DNA of 64,000 bases. Origin: Nocardia jejuensis NBRC 103114. GTDB taxonomy: Bacteria > Actinomycetota > Actinomycetes > Mycobacteriales > Mycobacteriaceae. Below the pieces are notes generated by a model. That model did not search any database, was not told the DNA's origin, and saw only the letters and a list, made by a program, of their open reading frames with translations. Location: NCBI RefSeq assembly GCF_001613145.1, contig NZ_BDBU01000008.1, positions 1-64,000 on the forward strand, read 5' to 3'. This document shows, piece after piece, positions 16,372 through 24,631 of this stretch (positions are counted from its first letter, which is position 1; each line of letters opens with the position of its first letter). The position numbers and the translations under genes are program-made.

Positions 16372-16785
16372 ATGAACAGGAAAGTCAACATTGCCGGCAT
16401 CGCAGCGCTTGCGCTACTTTTCGGCAGCCCAATCGCCGCGGCACTTCCCACCAGGAGCAGCGGCGACCATGCCCCGGCACCCACCCGGCAGCCCTCCGTC
16501 ACTATCGGCGACTACTGCGCCTCGACCTATGCGCCAACCCAGACCGTCGCGGAGACGGCGGATGGACAGACGGTCTACTGCGTCCAGATGAAACGCACCG
16601 ACGCGTATGTGTGGTGGCCGGCGAACGAGAAACTCCCCGTCGACCCCCATATTCCGGTCAAGCCCGGCAACGCCTGCCTCGGCGAAGGCGAAAAGTGGAT
16701 CGACAACGAAGGCCGGCCGATCGAATGCGCCAGAACTCAGAACGGGCGCCTGCGAGGCAACCTCGTGTGGCAGCTCACTCATTAA
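16372..16785 (+). CDS. Secreted protein of unknown function
   Basis: 137 residues. Signal peptide MNRKVNIAGIAALALLFGSP ending near IAAALPT, then a short Thr/Pro linker and a small domain with four cysteines (DYCASTY, VYCVQMK, NACLGEG, IECARTQ) and several tryptophans (VWWPANEK, KWIDNEG). Probably a disulfide-bonded exported protein. No family recognised. Confidence 0.7.
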   Translation: MNRKVNIAGIAALALLFGSPIAAALPTRSSGDHAPAPTRQPSVTIGDYCASTYAPTQTVAETADGQTVYCVQMKRTDAYVWWPANEKLPVDPHIPVKPGNACLGEGEKWIDNEGRPIECARTQNGRLRGNLVWQLTH

Positions 16786-16893
16786 TCCGCTGATTCGCGC
16801 GCAGTAGATATTCATGTTGGTAGCGCGACCGGCGAACGTGCTGATGGGATCCGCCCTGGCCTCGGACCGGCCCAGTTGCCGGTGTACCGATCT

Positions 16894-17400
16894 TCAGCGC
16901 TGGTGCGTTGCCGGTGTTCTTCGCTCGGGGATCACAATCGCGATGGTGTGGTTCCCGATGGGGTATGTGTGCTGTGCTTGCCAGGTCCCAGAGTCTAGAA
17001 ACAGATCGAGCCGGGTGATGAGTTCATCGGCTCCGGTCAAGGTGTCGGTCTGGGTCGTGGTGAGCGGCAACAGATATCGCCGTGCGCTCACGGTGTCGTC
17101 GGGTCGCCATCGAAACGACACGATGATTGCCTCGCCGATGCACGACACCGCGATGTCGTACAGGTGGACCCAGGGAGTACGGCCTGAGGGGGCGATGTGT
17201 GGCGGCTGGGTGTGCCCAGCTGACCCACTGGCATTCTTCACCGATCGCACCGCAGGAGTCGGCAACGGATCCGACTCGACAGACTCGAAAGCGGATTGGA
17301 AGCGCAGTCCGTGCACGGGTTCTATGCATTCGAGCAAAACAAGCCGATGAGTCAGGTGCTGTGGTTTGCGGTCGGAATCGGCTGGAAGGTGTTGGGGCAC
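16894..17400 (-). CDS. Hypothetical protein
   Basis: Up to 168 residues. The C-terminal 90 residues look genuine (HLYDIAVSCIGEAIIVSFRW, then YLLPLTTTQTDTLTGADELI, TYPIGNHTIAIVIPERR), an alternating beta pattern. The N-terminal part is weaker, and the start at 17400 would leave only 17 bp to the divergent gene, so the true start may lie further in. Family unknown. Confidence 0.5.
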   Translation of the reverse strand: MPQHLPADSDRKPQHLTHRLVLLECIEPVHGLRFQSAFESVESDPLPTPAVRSVKNASGSAGHTQPPHIAPSGRTPWVHLYDIAVSCIGEAIIVSFRWRPDDTVSARRYLLPLTTTQTDTLTGADELITRLDLFLDSGTWQAQHTYPIGNHTIAIVIPERRTPATHQR

Positions 17401-17417
17401 AGGCTAATGTGCGGGGT

Positions 17418-17951
17418 ATGGGTTCCGGCATCACGGCAGGTGTCTTCGGGCTACTCGGCGCATTGGTCGGCGGAGCTGCCACGTTCGCGGTGAACTGGCT
17501 GAATCTGCGTGGTCAGCGGGCTGATGCCACGAACAAACGCAGGAGTGCGCTGCGGGATCGGCAGTACGACGCGCATGTGGCGTTCTTGACGAAGGTGAAT
17601 CGTTTCGTCGACTGTGCACGAGAGCTCGGTGAGGCGTTGTCCGCACCATCTGCTTCGCTTGACCGTAGGAACAACGCTTTTGCCGACCACATGCGGGCCT
17701 GGACGGACTACTACGAGACAACAGCATCGGTCCAATTGGCTGGTCCGGCTGTGTTGACGGGCATCACGCGTGATCTGCAAGCCGCGGTGATGAAGTACTC
17801 GATGAAGCTTATCGACTGGCAGAACGACGATCCCGGGGTGAGAACTCGGGAGGAGTGGCTCGCAGTGCTCGGGCCACTGGCCAGAGATGCCCTGGCGGCA
17901 CGAGCTTTATACATCGACCGCTCGGTAGAGGTATTCAGCCCTGAGGGATGA
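17418..17951 (+). CDS. Membrane-anchored hypothetical protein
   Basis: 177 residues. A glycine-rich N-terminal membrane helix (GITAGVFGLLGALVGGAATF) is followed by an alpha-helical cytoplasmic domain (RQYDAHVAFLTKVNRFVDCARELGEA ... LARDALAARALYIDRSVEVF). ATG 17418 lies about 9 nt after a TAATGT -10-like box (17405-17410), so the message may be leaderless. This architecture is frequent in actinobacteria; function unknown. Confidence 0.65.
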   Translation: MGSGITAGVFGLLGALVGGAATFAVNWLNLRGQRADATNKRRSALRDRQYDAHVAFLTKVNRFVDCARELGEALSAPSASLDRRNNAFADHMRAWTDYYETTASVQLAGPAVLTGITRDLQAAVMKYSMKLIDWQNDDPGVRTREEWLAVLGPLARDALAARALYIDRSVEVFSPEG

Positions 17952-18072
17952 CGGCGTGACGCCGAGGCGATCAGAGGGTGTTCGAATACTGGGCGGGACT
18001 GACTGCCCGTCGATCTCGGCCGACGTGTGGGTGTCATCGCCAGGCCACATCTCCTCGGTAGGGTGACCTCTC

Positions 18073-18297
18073 GTGGAATCAGGGAACGAGCTCGAGGACT
18101 TGCGATCCGCGCTGTCCTGCGTCTACCGGAAACTCGAGGCCGAGACCCTCACTCACCCTGACAGCGTCGAACTGGTGGCCCGCGCCGGGACACTGGAGGA
18201 TCGGATCGACACGATCCTGGACGCCGTCGAGGTAGAGGCCGAGACCGGTGACCGGCTGCGCCCGAACCCCGACTCTTCCTCCGACACCCTCTTCTGA
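18073..18297 (+). CDS. Small helical protein
   Basis: 74 residues from GTG 18073, predicted nearly all helical (ELEDLRSALSCVYRKLEAET, LVARAGTLEDRIDTILDAVEVEAET) and acidic. No family recognised. It ends just before a strong terminator, which supports it being a transcribed unit. Confidence 0.55.
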   Translation: MESGNELEDLRSALSCVYRKLEAETLTHPDSVELVARAGTLEDRIDTILDAVEVEAETGDRLRPNPDSSSDTLF

Positions 18298-18300
18298 CCG

Positions 18301-18344
18301 GCACCACGGCCCTCGGCTACCTGAAGTGCCGAGGGCTGTGGTGC
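18301..18344. terminator. Bidirectional terminator
   Basis: 17-bp arms at 18301-18317 and 18328-18344 pair fully except for one G-T pair, around a 10-nt loop. It sits between two convergent genes and can serve both. Confidence 0.75.
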
Positions 18345-18353
18345 GTCGCCGTG

Positions 18354-18872
18354 CTACTTCTGTGCCGACAGACTGCTCAGGAGACCACCGATCACCGGAA
18401 TCGAGCTCGCGCTACCCGTTCCGCCGGAGGGCGTGGGGGGCGGTGCGCAACTCGCTCCGGAAGGAGCGGTCTGGACGACATCGATCATCGCCGACCCGAA
18501 GATCTTCGGCGCGTAGCTGTACGGGTCGAAGGATGCGACGGCGGTGATCTGGTGCTGTCCGGTGCCGGTCGGCGTCCACTGCAGCGTGACATCCTTGCCT
18601 GCCACATAGGTTTTGACGTCGGTGATGTGCGTATTCAGCTGCGTCACATACGAATAGTCGTAGAACGAGAACTGAAAGAAGCCCGGGGCCTGCGCCTGCA
18701 ACACGGCAGCGTCGGCGGCGGGCAGCGTGACCGTGTACGCCGTCCCGACGCAGTAGGCCGACGATGTGGCAACGGATATATCTGCTGATGCGGTCGAAGC
18801 CGAGACGATGGTGGCCACCCCCATCGCCGCAACCGCGGCGATACCGACTGTCGAACGAGCGAAGACCGACAT
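18354..18872 (-). CDS. Secreted Ig-like protein
   Basis: 172 residues. Signal peptide MSVFARSTVGIAAVAAMGVA ends near TASA-DI; the mature part is beta-rich (YTVTLPAADAAVL, KDVTLQWTPTGTGQHQITAV), with two cysteines, then a Pro/Gly/Ser tail ending in a hydrophobic stretch (IPVIGGLLSSL). Small Nocardia exported proteins of this shape are common; function unknown. AAGGAAG precedes ATG 18872. Confidence 0.7.
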   Translation of the reverse strand: MSVFARSTVGIAAVAAMGVATIVSASTASADISVATSSAYCVGTAYTVTLPAADAAVLQAQAPGFFQFSFYDYSYVTQLNTHITDVKTYVAGKDVTLQWTPTGTGQHQITAVASFDPYSYAPKIFGSAMIDVVQTAPSGASCAPPPTPSGGTGSASSIPVIGGLLSSLSAQK

Positions 18873-19029
18873 GGTGATACTTCCTTCTCTTGTCGAAAAT
18901 CCCCGTGTGTCAAGGGGACTGGCGCAGCGTATCCCAAGTGACCGACATCATTTTCAGAATGAATCGGGGTGGGCGCGAACCTGCATTACGACTGCGCGCT
19001 CCGCTCGACTGTGATGCCGAAACCGCGCT

Positions 19030-19443
19030 CTACAGCGACTGCGCGGAGGGCCCGTCCGGAACGATGCCGCGAGTGTTGGCCTCGGTACCCCACACCAGGC
19101 AGAACGTGTGCCCCGCGGGATCGCGGTAGACCCTGAATCGGTCCTCGCCGACGGCTTCTTTCACACGAGTGGCGCCGAGTCGCAGCACATCTGGCTCCGC
19201 GAGCTCGATATCGCCGACCGTGATATCGAGATGGATCTGCTGGGATCCTCGGGTATCCGGAAACTTCGGTGGCTCGTGGTCGGGTGCGAGCTGGAACGCC
19301 AACCGTAGCCCCTGCGGATCGGTCAGTACCGACCATCCCGCGTCCTCGTCCTCGACCGTGCCTCCGAGGAGTTTCCGGTAGAAGCGCGCCAGCTCTGCCG
19401 GATGTTTGCAGTCGAGCACCACCGAACGAAGGTTTCCGATCAT
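19030..19443 (-). CDS. VOC (glyoxalase-like) family protein
   Basis: 137 residues with the paired beta-alpha-beta-beta-beta units of the vicinal oxygen chelate fold: LRSVVLDCKHPAELARFYRKLLGG, LRLAFQLAPDHEPPKFPD, QIHLDITVGDIELAEPDVLRLGA, FRVYRDPAGHTFCLVWG. His and Glu-like positions fit a metal site. Common roles are glyoxalase-like or antibiotic-binding; not decided here. Start ATG 19443 fits the family; the upstream frame does not look coding. Confidence 0.8.
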   Translation of the reverse strand: MIGNLRSVVLDCKHPAELARFYRKLLGGTVEDEDAGWSVLTDPQGLRLAFQLAPDHEPPKFPDTRGSQQIHLDITVGDIELAEPDVLRLGATRVKEAVGEDRFRVYRDPAGHTFCLVWGTEANTRGIVPDGPSAQSL

Positions 19444-19912
19444 GAACTTCGGGTTGCCGATCCGTCGCCCACTAAACCCGGCAGTGGCAATCGAACCGTT
19501 TCCCGGGGCGAATGCGGTGCCGACGACAATCCCTGCGAGAACGCGGGGCATGGAGTGAGAGCACGAGTGGGGACGGTCGAGAGCCGTGCGAACACCCTGC
19601 GGTGACAGGAGAGCAATCCCCGACGGCAACTGTCCGCTGTGCGGACGAAACACGGTGTGCAGGGAATCGCGGTGAGTCCGGCAACGCTCGCGGCGCGAGT
19701 CACCGCGCTCGGAGGCTGAGACTCGCCGCAGCGAGCGTCGACTGTGTAATCCGCAGTAACGCAAGTCGATTCGTGGCCGGAGGCGGAACCGGCTCGGGGA
19801 AGCATTCGAGGCGTCCGCGCAGCGTGGTGCGGTTAGGATTCGGCAGGGGTTCGGGGCGGTGCGCGCGCCACCCACTGCGATGTCGGCCGTAGACGGATAC
19901 GAGGTTCACGCG
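19444..19912. other. Intergenic region, about 470 bp
   Basis: Separates the VOC gene from the divergent glycosyltransferase-like gene. No convincing gene or strong hairpin. Confidence 0.3.
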
Positions 19913-20860
19913 ATGGCTCAGCCGGTGTTCAGCATTCTGACCGTGGTCGAGGGGGCCGGGGCGCGACTGGGGGAGTTGATCGACTCGGTTCGGGCGCAGA
20001 CGTTCCAGGAGTGGGAGTTGATCGTCATCGACGAGATCGGTGGGGCGCAGGCGGTGGTCGAGGGGTACGGGGATGCGCGAATTCGGGTGTCGCGGTGGGA
20101 GAGCCGGGGCTTCGGGGCGGGGGTGAATCATGCGGCGGCCTCGGCCAGGGGTGAGATCTACACGGTGGTGCGGGCTCATCACCGACTGATGCCGGAGTTC
20201 TGCGAGCGGACGGTCGCGCTGCTGCGGGAACACCCCGAGGTGGACGTCGTCACGGTCGATGCCGTCGGATTCACCGAGGACGGTGGTACGAGCCTGCGAA
20301 CATTCCGGAGCGAGGGCGGAGTCACCGCCGAGCCGGGATTCGATCATCCGGTGACGCTCGCGGAGTTCGTCTCGGGCTCGGTGCTCTATTACTCGGCCGC
20401 GGTGCGCGCGGCCACCTGGCATGCCGACGGCGGGTACCCCGTCGATCTGCCGACCGTCGAAGGTCTCATGCTGTTCGCGCGAATGCTCGCGCAGGGTAAG
20501 GACATTCGGGTGCTTCCGGAGACCCTGGCGGGCTACCCCGTGCCCGAGGATCCGGCGGTGCACCGCGTCTATCAGGACAGTTTCCAGTCGGCGTTCACCC
20601 GGATCGAAGAGCTGACCGACGATCCGGCGGTCCGCGCCGCGGTGCGGGAGAAGCTGCGCGATATCCGCTTTCACCAGGCCATGGGCAAGGCGCGGGAAGC
20701 GCTGTCCGGCTCCGATGCGGTGTCCGCGCGTGAGCAGGTCCGCCTCGCGCTGCGCCAGCGATTCGCGCTCAAGCCCGCGATCGTCTTCGCGGCGCTGACG
20801 GTAGCTCCCGGCGGGCTGCGGCGGGCACAGTCGGCCAAGCGTGCACTGCGCTCCAAGTGA
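19913..20860 (+). CDS. Family-2-like glycosyltransferase, degenerate metal motif
   Basis: 315 residues with the GT-A start FSILTVVEGAGARLGELIDSVRAQTFQEWELIVIDEIGG, as in GT2 enzymes. Where the family has the DxD after an ARGEY strand, this protein reads ARGEIYTVVRAHHRLMP, so the metal-binding aspartates are missing. The second half (YYSAAVRAATWHADGGYP, LPTVEGLMLFARML) keeps acceptor-side features. It may be inactive, metal-independent or altered in substrate. ATG 19913 fits the family start. Confidence 0.7.
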   Translation: MAQPVFSILTVVEGAGARLGELIDSVRAQTFQEWELIVIDEIGGAQAVVEGYGDARIRVSRWESRGFGAGVNHAAASARGEIYTVVRAHHRLMPEFCERTVALLREHPEVDVVTVDAVGFTEDGGTSLRTFRSEGGVTAEPGFDHPVTLAEFVSGSVLYYSAAVRAATWHADGGYPVDLPTVEGLMLFARMLAQGKDIRVLPETLAGYPVPEDPAVHRVYQDSFQSAFTRIEELTDDPAVRAAVREKLRDIRFHQAMGKAREALSGSDAVSAREQVRLALRQRFALKPAIVFAALTVAPGGLRRAQSAKRALRSK

Positions 20861-20897
20861 GACCTTTCAGACGCACGGTCGGCCCGAGACCAACTCC

Positions 20898-21665
20898 TCA
20901 GAACAACCCTCCGCCCGCGTGCAGCGACTGGCCGGTGACCCAGCGGGCATCGTGCGAGACCAGGAATCCGACTATATCGGCGAGATCGGCGGGCTCGCCG
21001 ATGCGGCCGAGAGGAGTCAGTGCCGCGACCTGCTCGATCATCGTGGGATCGCCGGAGGTTGCCAGTGCCTCGGTTCGGGTCGCGCCCGGCAGGACGCTGT
21101 TGACGGTGATCGCTCGGGAGCCGAGTTCGCGGGCCAGCACCCGAACGAGCTGTTCGCCCGCCGCCTTTCCGGCGGCGTAGAGGCCGGTGCCGGGGCGGTG
21201 GGTCGCGGTGACTCCCGAGGAGACGAAGACGATGCGGCCCGCCTCGCGGACTCTGGTGGCCGCTTCGCGCAGTACCAGGAAGGTGGCTCGCGCATTGGCT
21301 GTGAAGATCAGGTCGAAGTCGTCGTCGGTGGCCTCGGCGAGAGGTCCGAAGGAGGCCGTCGCGGCATTGTGCACGATGATGTCGAGACCACCGAAATGCT
21401 CATGGGCCGAATCGAACAACCCGCGCACCTGCGCGACGTCCCCGATATCGGCCCGCACGGCCACCGCGTCCGCGCCTGCGGCCTGGATCGTCTTCACGAC
21501 CTGCGCCGCGTCGTCGGCGTTCGAGTGATAGTTCACGACCACCGCCGCGACCTGCGTGGCGAGCCGCTCGGCTATCGCCCGCCCGATCCCGCGTGAGCTT
21601 CCCGTCACGAGGGCGACCTGCTCGTTCAAGGGCCGAGTCCGTGCGGCCGAGCCCGCGTCGGTCAC
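20898..21665 (-). CDS. SDR family oxidoreductase
   Basis: 255 residues. Classical short-chain dehydrogenase: TGSSRGIGRAIA cofactor loop, HNAATAS, catalytic Ser in FVSSGVTA and Tyr-x3-Lys in YAAGKAAG. GTG 21665 overlaps the stop of the upstream acyl-CoA dehydrogenase-like gene by 4 bp, so the two are coupled and probably act in one pathway. Confidence 0.88.
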   Translation of the reverse strand: MTDAGSAARTRPLNEQVALVTGSSRGIGRAIAERLATQVAAVVVNYHSNADDAAQVVKTIQAAGADAVAVRADIGDVAQVRGLFDSAHEHFGGLDIIVHNAATASFGPLAEATDDDFDLIFTANARATFLVLREAATRVREAGRIVFVSSGVTATHRPGTGLYAAGKAAGEQLVRVLARELGSRAITVNSVLPGATRTEALATSGDPTMIEQVAALTPLGRIGEPADLADIVGFLVSHDARWVTGQSLHAGGGLF

Positions 21666-22891
21666 GGCAATAGACCCAGCGCGGTGCGACCGATGACGTC
21701 GAGAATCGCATCGGTGTTCGGCGGGTGGAGTTGGCCGGTGCGCACGTCGCGGTACAGGCGTTCGAGTTTGTTGCGGCGACTCACCGAGGACGCTCCCACC
21801 ACCTGCACGGCGATATCGACGACCTGTTTGGCGGTGCGGGTGGTGAACTCCTTCGCGGCGAACAGGCGCGGGACCGCCCACGCGCCGTGGTCGATTCCGG
21901 CGTCCGCGTCGCGGGTCGCGGTTTCGAGCAGGGCGAAAGCCGCGTCGAGCTGGATTTCGGCTTCGGCGATCTGCCGCTGGATCGCTGGTTTCGCGGCATG
22001 GCCGGCGACGCCCGGTATCAGCGAGGCGCGCGTCTGAGCGCTCTCGATCGCGAGATCCAGTGCGCGGCGGGCGATCCCGAAGTAGACGTTGGACACCAGC
22101 GGCAGGTACCAGCCGAGAATCCCGTTGATGTACGAGGGATAGGGCGCGCCCGGCGCGTGGCGTCCGACGACCGTGGCGGCCTCGGCTCGCACGTTCTCCA
22201 GGATCGTGTCGTCGCTGCGAGTCGCACGCACCCCGAGGGTGTCCCAGGTGTCCTCGGTGCGTATGCCCGGCTGGTCGCGGGCGACGAACAGGTGCACGAT
22301 CGCGGGATTCGCCGGGTCTGAGTCGTCCCGGGCGTGGATGCCGAGGGTGTCCCACACCGGGGACAGCGAGGTGAAGGTCTTACGGCCGTTCACCAGGTAC
22401 GAGCCGTCGGGCTGCGGTACGGCCTGTACCACCGAATCATCAAGTCCCACATCATTTCCGCGCTCGCCGTGACCGGCTGCGAACACCTGGCCGTCGCGGA
22501 TCGAGGACAGCAGCCAGGTCAGATCCTGTGCGCCCGAGGCGGTCAGCGCAGCGGCAGGCCCGGTCCAGTACAGGTGCATGTTCACCGCGAGTGCGGTCGC
22601 GGGCGCCCAATAGGCGAGTTGCCGCTGTTCCCTGGCAAGTTCGGACAGCGTCAGACCGCGACCACCGAATTCGGCAGGGACGGCGGCCCGTAGGTATCCG
22701 ACGGCGCGCAGTTCCTCGAAATCCTCGATGAAGAAGGCATTCTCGGCGTCGTATCCGGCGGCACGGGCGTGGAATCGCCGGTAATCCTCGTCGGTGAAAT
22801 ACGCGCTGGGAGCACTCGACGCCGAGCGCGGTGAGGTGGTGCTGGCTATCACGGTGTCGTATCCGGTGACGGGTTGTGCGGTACTGGTCAT
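21662..22891 (-). CDS. Acyl-CoA dehydrogenase-fold flavoprotein
   Basis: 409 residues. N-terminal helical domain (DYRRFHARAAGYDAENAFF, VPAEFGGRGLTLSELAREQR), central beta domain (ERGNDVGLDDSVVQA, VNGRKTFTSLSPVWDTLGIH) and C-terminal helices ending KLERLYRDVRTGQLHPPNTD. The end resembles the DszC/SfnB-type monooxygenase branch, which lacks the acyl-CoA catalytic Glu, more than beta-oxidation enzymes. ATG 22891 has GGGAGAG upstream. It forms an operon with the following SDR. Confidence 0.83.
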   Translation of the reverse strand: MTSTAQPVTGYDTVIASTTSPRSASSAPSAYFTDEDYRRFHARAAGYDAENAFFIEDFEELRAVGYLRAAVPAEFGGRGLTLSELAREQRQLAYWAPATALAVNMHLYWTGPAAALTASGAQDLTWLLSSIRDGQVFAAGHGERGNDVGLDDSVVQAVPQPDGSYLVNGRKTFTSLSPVWDTLGIHARDDSDPANPAIVHLFVARDQPGIRTEDTWDTLGVRATRSDDTILENVRAEAATVVGRHAPGAPYPSYINGILGWYLPLVSNVYFGIARRALDLAIESAQTRASLIPGVAGHAAKPAIQRQIAEAEIQLDAAFALLETATRDADAGIDHGAWAVPRLFAAKEFTTRTAKQVVDIAVQVVGASSVSRRNKLERLYRDVRTGQLHPPNTDAILDVIGRTALGLLP

Positions 22892-23055
22892 CGGTGCTCT
22901 CCCTGGGTCGGGTCCGCTCGTACTCCGAGGCAGGGCGTGGCCCGCGCGCCGACCGCCGTCGTGTCCATGCCGAAGTATCCGAGCCCAAGGGAATCCGGCG
23001 ATACCGTTAGAATCGGCCCGATCACATCGCCGTTCAGCAGGAGCGGTGCGTGCAT
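22888..23055 (-). CDS. Possible 55-residue upstream ORF
   Basis: Frame from ATG 23055 whose TGA overlaps the ATG of the acyl-CoA dehydrogenase-like gene (ATGA). The translation (PLLLNGDVIGPILTVSPD ... TTAVGARATPCLGV) is not recognisable. A shorter version from ATG 22968 gives 26 residues. It could be a leader ORF that couples translation to the downstream gene, or chance. It overlaps the divergent lipoprotein pseudogene by about 10 bp. Confidence 0.3.
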   Translation of the reverse strand: MHAPLLLNGDVIGPILTVSPDSLGLGYFGMDTTAVGARATPCLGVRADPTQGEHR

Positions 23056-23425
23056 CGTGGAGGACATTCGCTCGGCGCCGGGCGCTCGCCACTTTCGCGG
23101 GCACCGCACTATCGGCGGTACCGGTCGCCTGCAGCTCCAGTGGGACCGCCCAGACGGACGTCATCGATCGACTCGACATCCTGTGGGCACCGGCGTCGGG
23201 GTCTCACCACGGAGGCGGCAGACAGATCACGGAGCGCTCGATCCGCGGATTCTGCCCGCCCCGTGGAGCGTGCTCGCCACCGCCGGTCGGCTGTGGAGCG
23301 GCGGCACCCTGGCCCTCGATATCGAGACCTCGCCGTGGCGTGCGGCTCAGGGCTTCGCGCTGGGCGAGGCATTCATCGGCGGTACGGTCGGCGTCGGTGT
23401 CAGTGCCGACGTCGATAGGGTCTGA
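23046..23425 (+). pseudogene. Frameshifted lipoprotein gene
   Basis: From GTG 23046 one frame gives a lipoprotein signal (basic start, ALATFAGTALSAVPVAC, then SSSGTAQTDVIDRLDILWAP). The continuation that looks genuine (DPRILPAPWSVLATAG, SGGTLALDIETSPWRAAQGF, GEAFIGGTVGVGVSADVD) is in another frame and ends at 23425. The switch falls near GGCGTCGGGGTC at about 23192-23203; 380 bp in total is one base short of a multiple of three. It may be a true one-base deletion or a sequencing error in the G-run. Confidence 0.5.
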
Positions 23426-23550
23426 AAATGCGGAAGAAGCCCGGCCGGGTATGAGTTGTGCTCAGCGACCGCGTGTTCCCGCGCGCGGTCGCGGCACTGT
23501 TCGTGGCGCGGTGAGCAGCACTTCGGGAACGTCTACGAGGAGGTACTGGT

Positions 23551-24303
23551 GTGAGTTCGGTGAATGGTGTGGCGGTGGAGGTGCCCACCGCGGATGGCGT
23601 CGCCGACGCCTATCTGGCGAGTCCGGACGACGGGCTCGGGTATCCGGGTGTCCTGATGCTGATGGACGGCATCGGGCTTCGCCCGCAGCTCGAGAGCATG
23701 GCGCGGCGGATCGCCTCGCACGGGTACACCGTGCTGCTCCCCAACCTGTTCTATCGGAGCGGGCGCGCACCGCTGGTGCCGCTGCCCGAGTTCATCGATA
23801 TGAGCACCACGACGATCTTCTCGGAAATCGGCCAGCTGATCCGGTCGTTCACCGCTGAGCAGGCCGTGCGGGACGCGGGGTACTACCTGGATTGGCTGGC
23901 GGCGTCGCCGCTGACCATCGGTGACCGGGTCGGTGTGACCGGGTACTGCATGGGCGGGCGGAACGCGCTGCTGATCGCGGCGCACTATCCGGATCGGATA
24001 GCGGCGGCCGCGGGCTTCCACAGCGGTCAGCTCGCCCCCGACGCTCCCGACAGTCCGCACCTGCTCGCCGGCAAAATCACCGCCGAACTGTATTTCGGCC
24101 ACGCGGACGAGGACCCGTCGCTGCCTCCGGAGCAGATCGAGCGCTTGAACACCGCGCTCACCGAGGCCGGGGTCACCTTCCGCGCCGACGTCTACCCGGG
24201 TGCGGGCCACGGCTACACCCAGGCCGACACCAGCCGCTATCACCCCGAGGGCGACGCCCGGCACTGGCAGGAACTGCTCGCCCTTTTCGACCGAAACCTG
24301 TGA
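23551..24303 (+). CDS. Dienelactone hydrolase family protein
   Basis: 250 residues. Nucleophile elbow GYCMGG with Cys133, acid region in GHADED and His in GAGHGYTQ match dienelactone hydrolases, in which Cys replaces the usual Ser. GTG 23551 is preceded by GAGGAGG. It is followed by a perfect hairpin and is probably monocistronic. The natural substrate is unknown; the family also includes general carboxyesterases. Confidence 0.88.
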   Translation: MSSVNGVAVEVPTADGVADAYLASPDDGLGYPGVLMLMDGIGLRPQLESMARRIASHGYTVLLPNLFYRSGRAPLVPLPEFIDMSTTTIFSEIGQLIRSFTAEQAVRDAGYYLDWLAASPLTIGDRVGVTGYCMGGRNALLIAAHYPDRIAAAAGFHSGQLAPDAPDSPHLLAGKITAELYFGHADEDPSLPPEQIERLNTALTEAGVTFRADVYPGAGHGYTQADTSRYHPEGDARHWQELLALFDRNL

Positions 24304-24631
24304 GGGGACGCGCCGGTGATCGTCATCACCGGCGCACTCCGCCCAGTACCGCGCCGGGGTCACGTCCGAATCGTGGCGGCCGCCTGTCCTCATCCCGTGG
24401 TGAGCCGCGCCACAGGCTTCCCGCCGCGCTGAAGCCTTCGCCCCGCACGATGCCGCCATTGCTGATATGACAGTCGCAGTCAGCAAAGTAGGAGCGCGAT
24501 GATCGACAGCCGGCCGGGTGAGGCTACTGGTGGGCAACCAGGTGGAATCGTCGCGTTCACGGCGTGCGTCTCGCCACCACCGGGCTCCGCCGCGTTATCG
24601 CGCTCTCACCTCGGGCCGCGAGGTGGGGTCG
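24304..24631. other. Region upstream of the LuxR gene, 330 bp
   Basis: Contains the hairpin at 24310-24335 and a possible leader ORF from ATG 24499, which has TAGGAG 6 nt upstream, about 49 codons, one TTA codon, and an end 16 bp inside the LuxR gene in another frame. I see no clear promoter. Confidence 0.3.
24310..24335 (+). terminator. Perfect hairpin terminator
   Basis: 11-bp arms (GCGCCGGTGAT at 24310-24320; ATCACCGGCGC at 24325-24335) around CGTC, 6 bp after the dienelactone hydrolase stop. Confidence 0.75.

Noticed and set aside
19444..19875. N-terminal extension of the VOC gene to 19875
   Set aside because: The added residues are Arg/Ser/Pro-rich, without family similarity; the VOC fold is complete from 19443.
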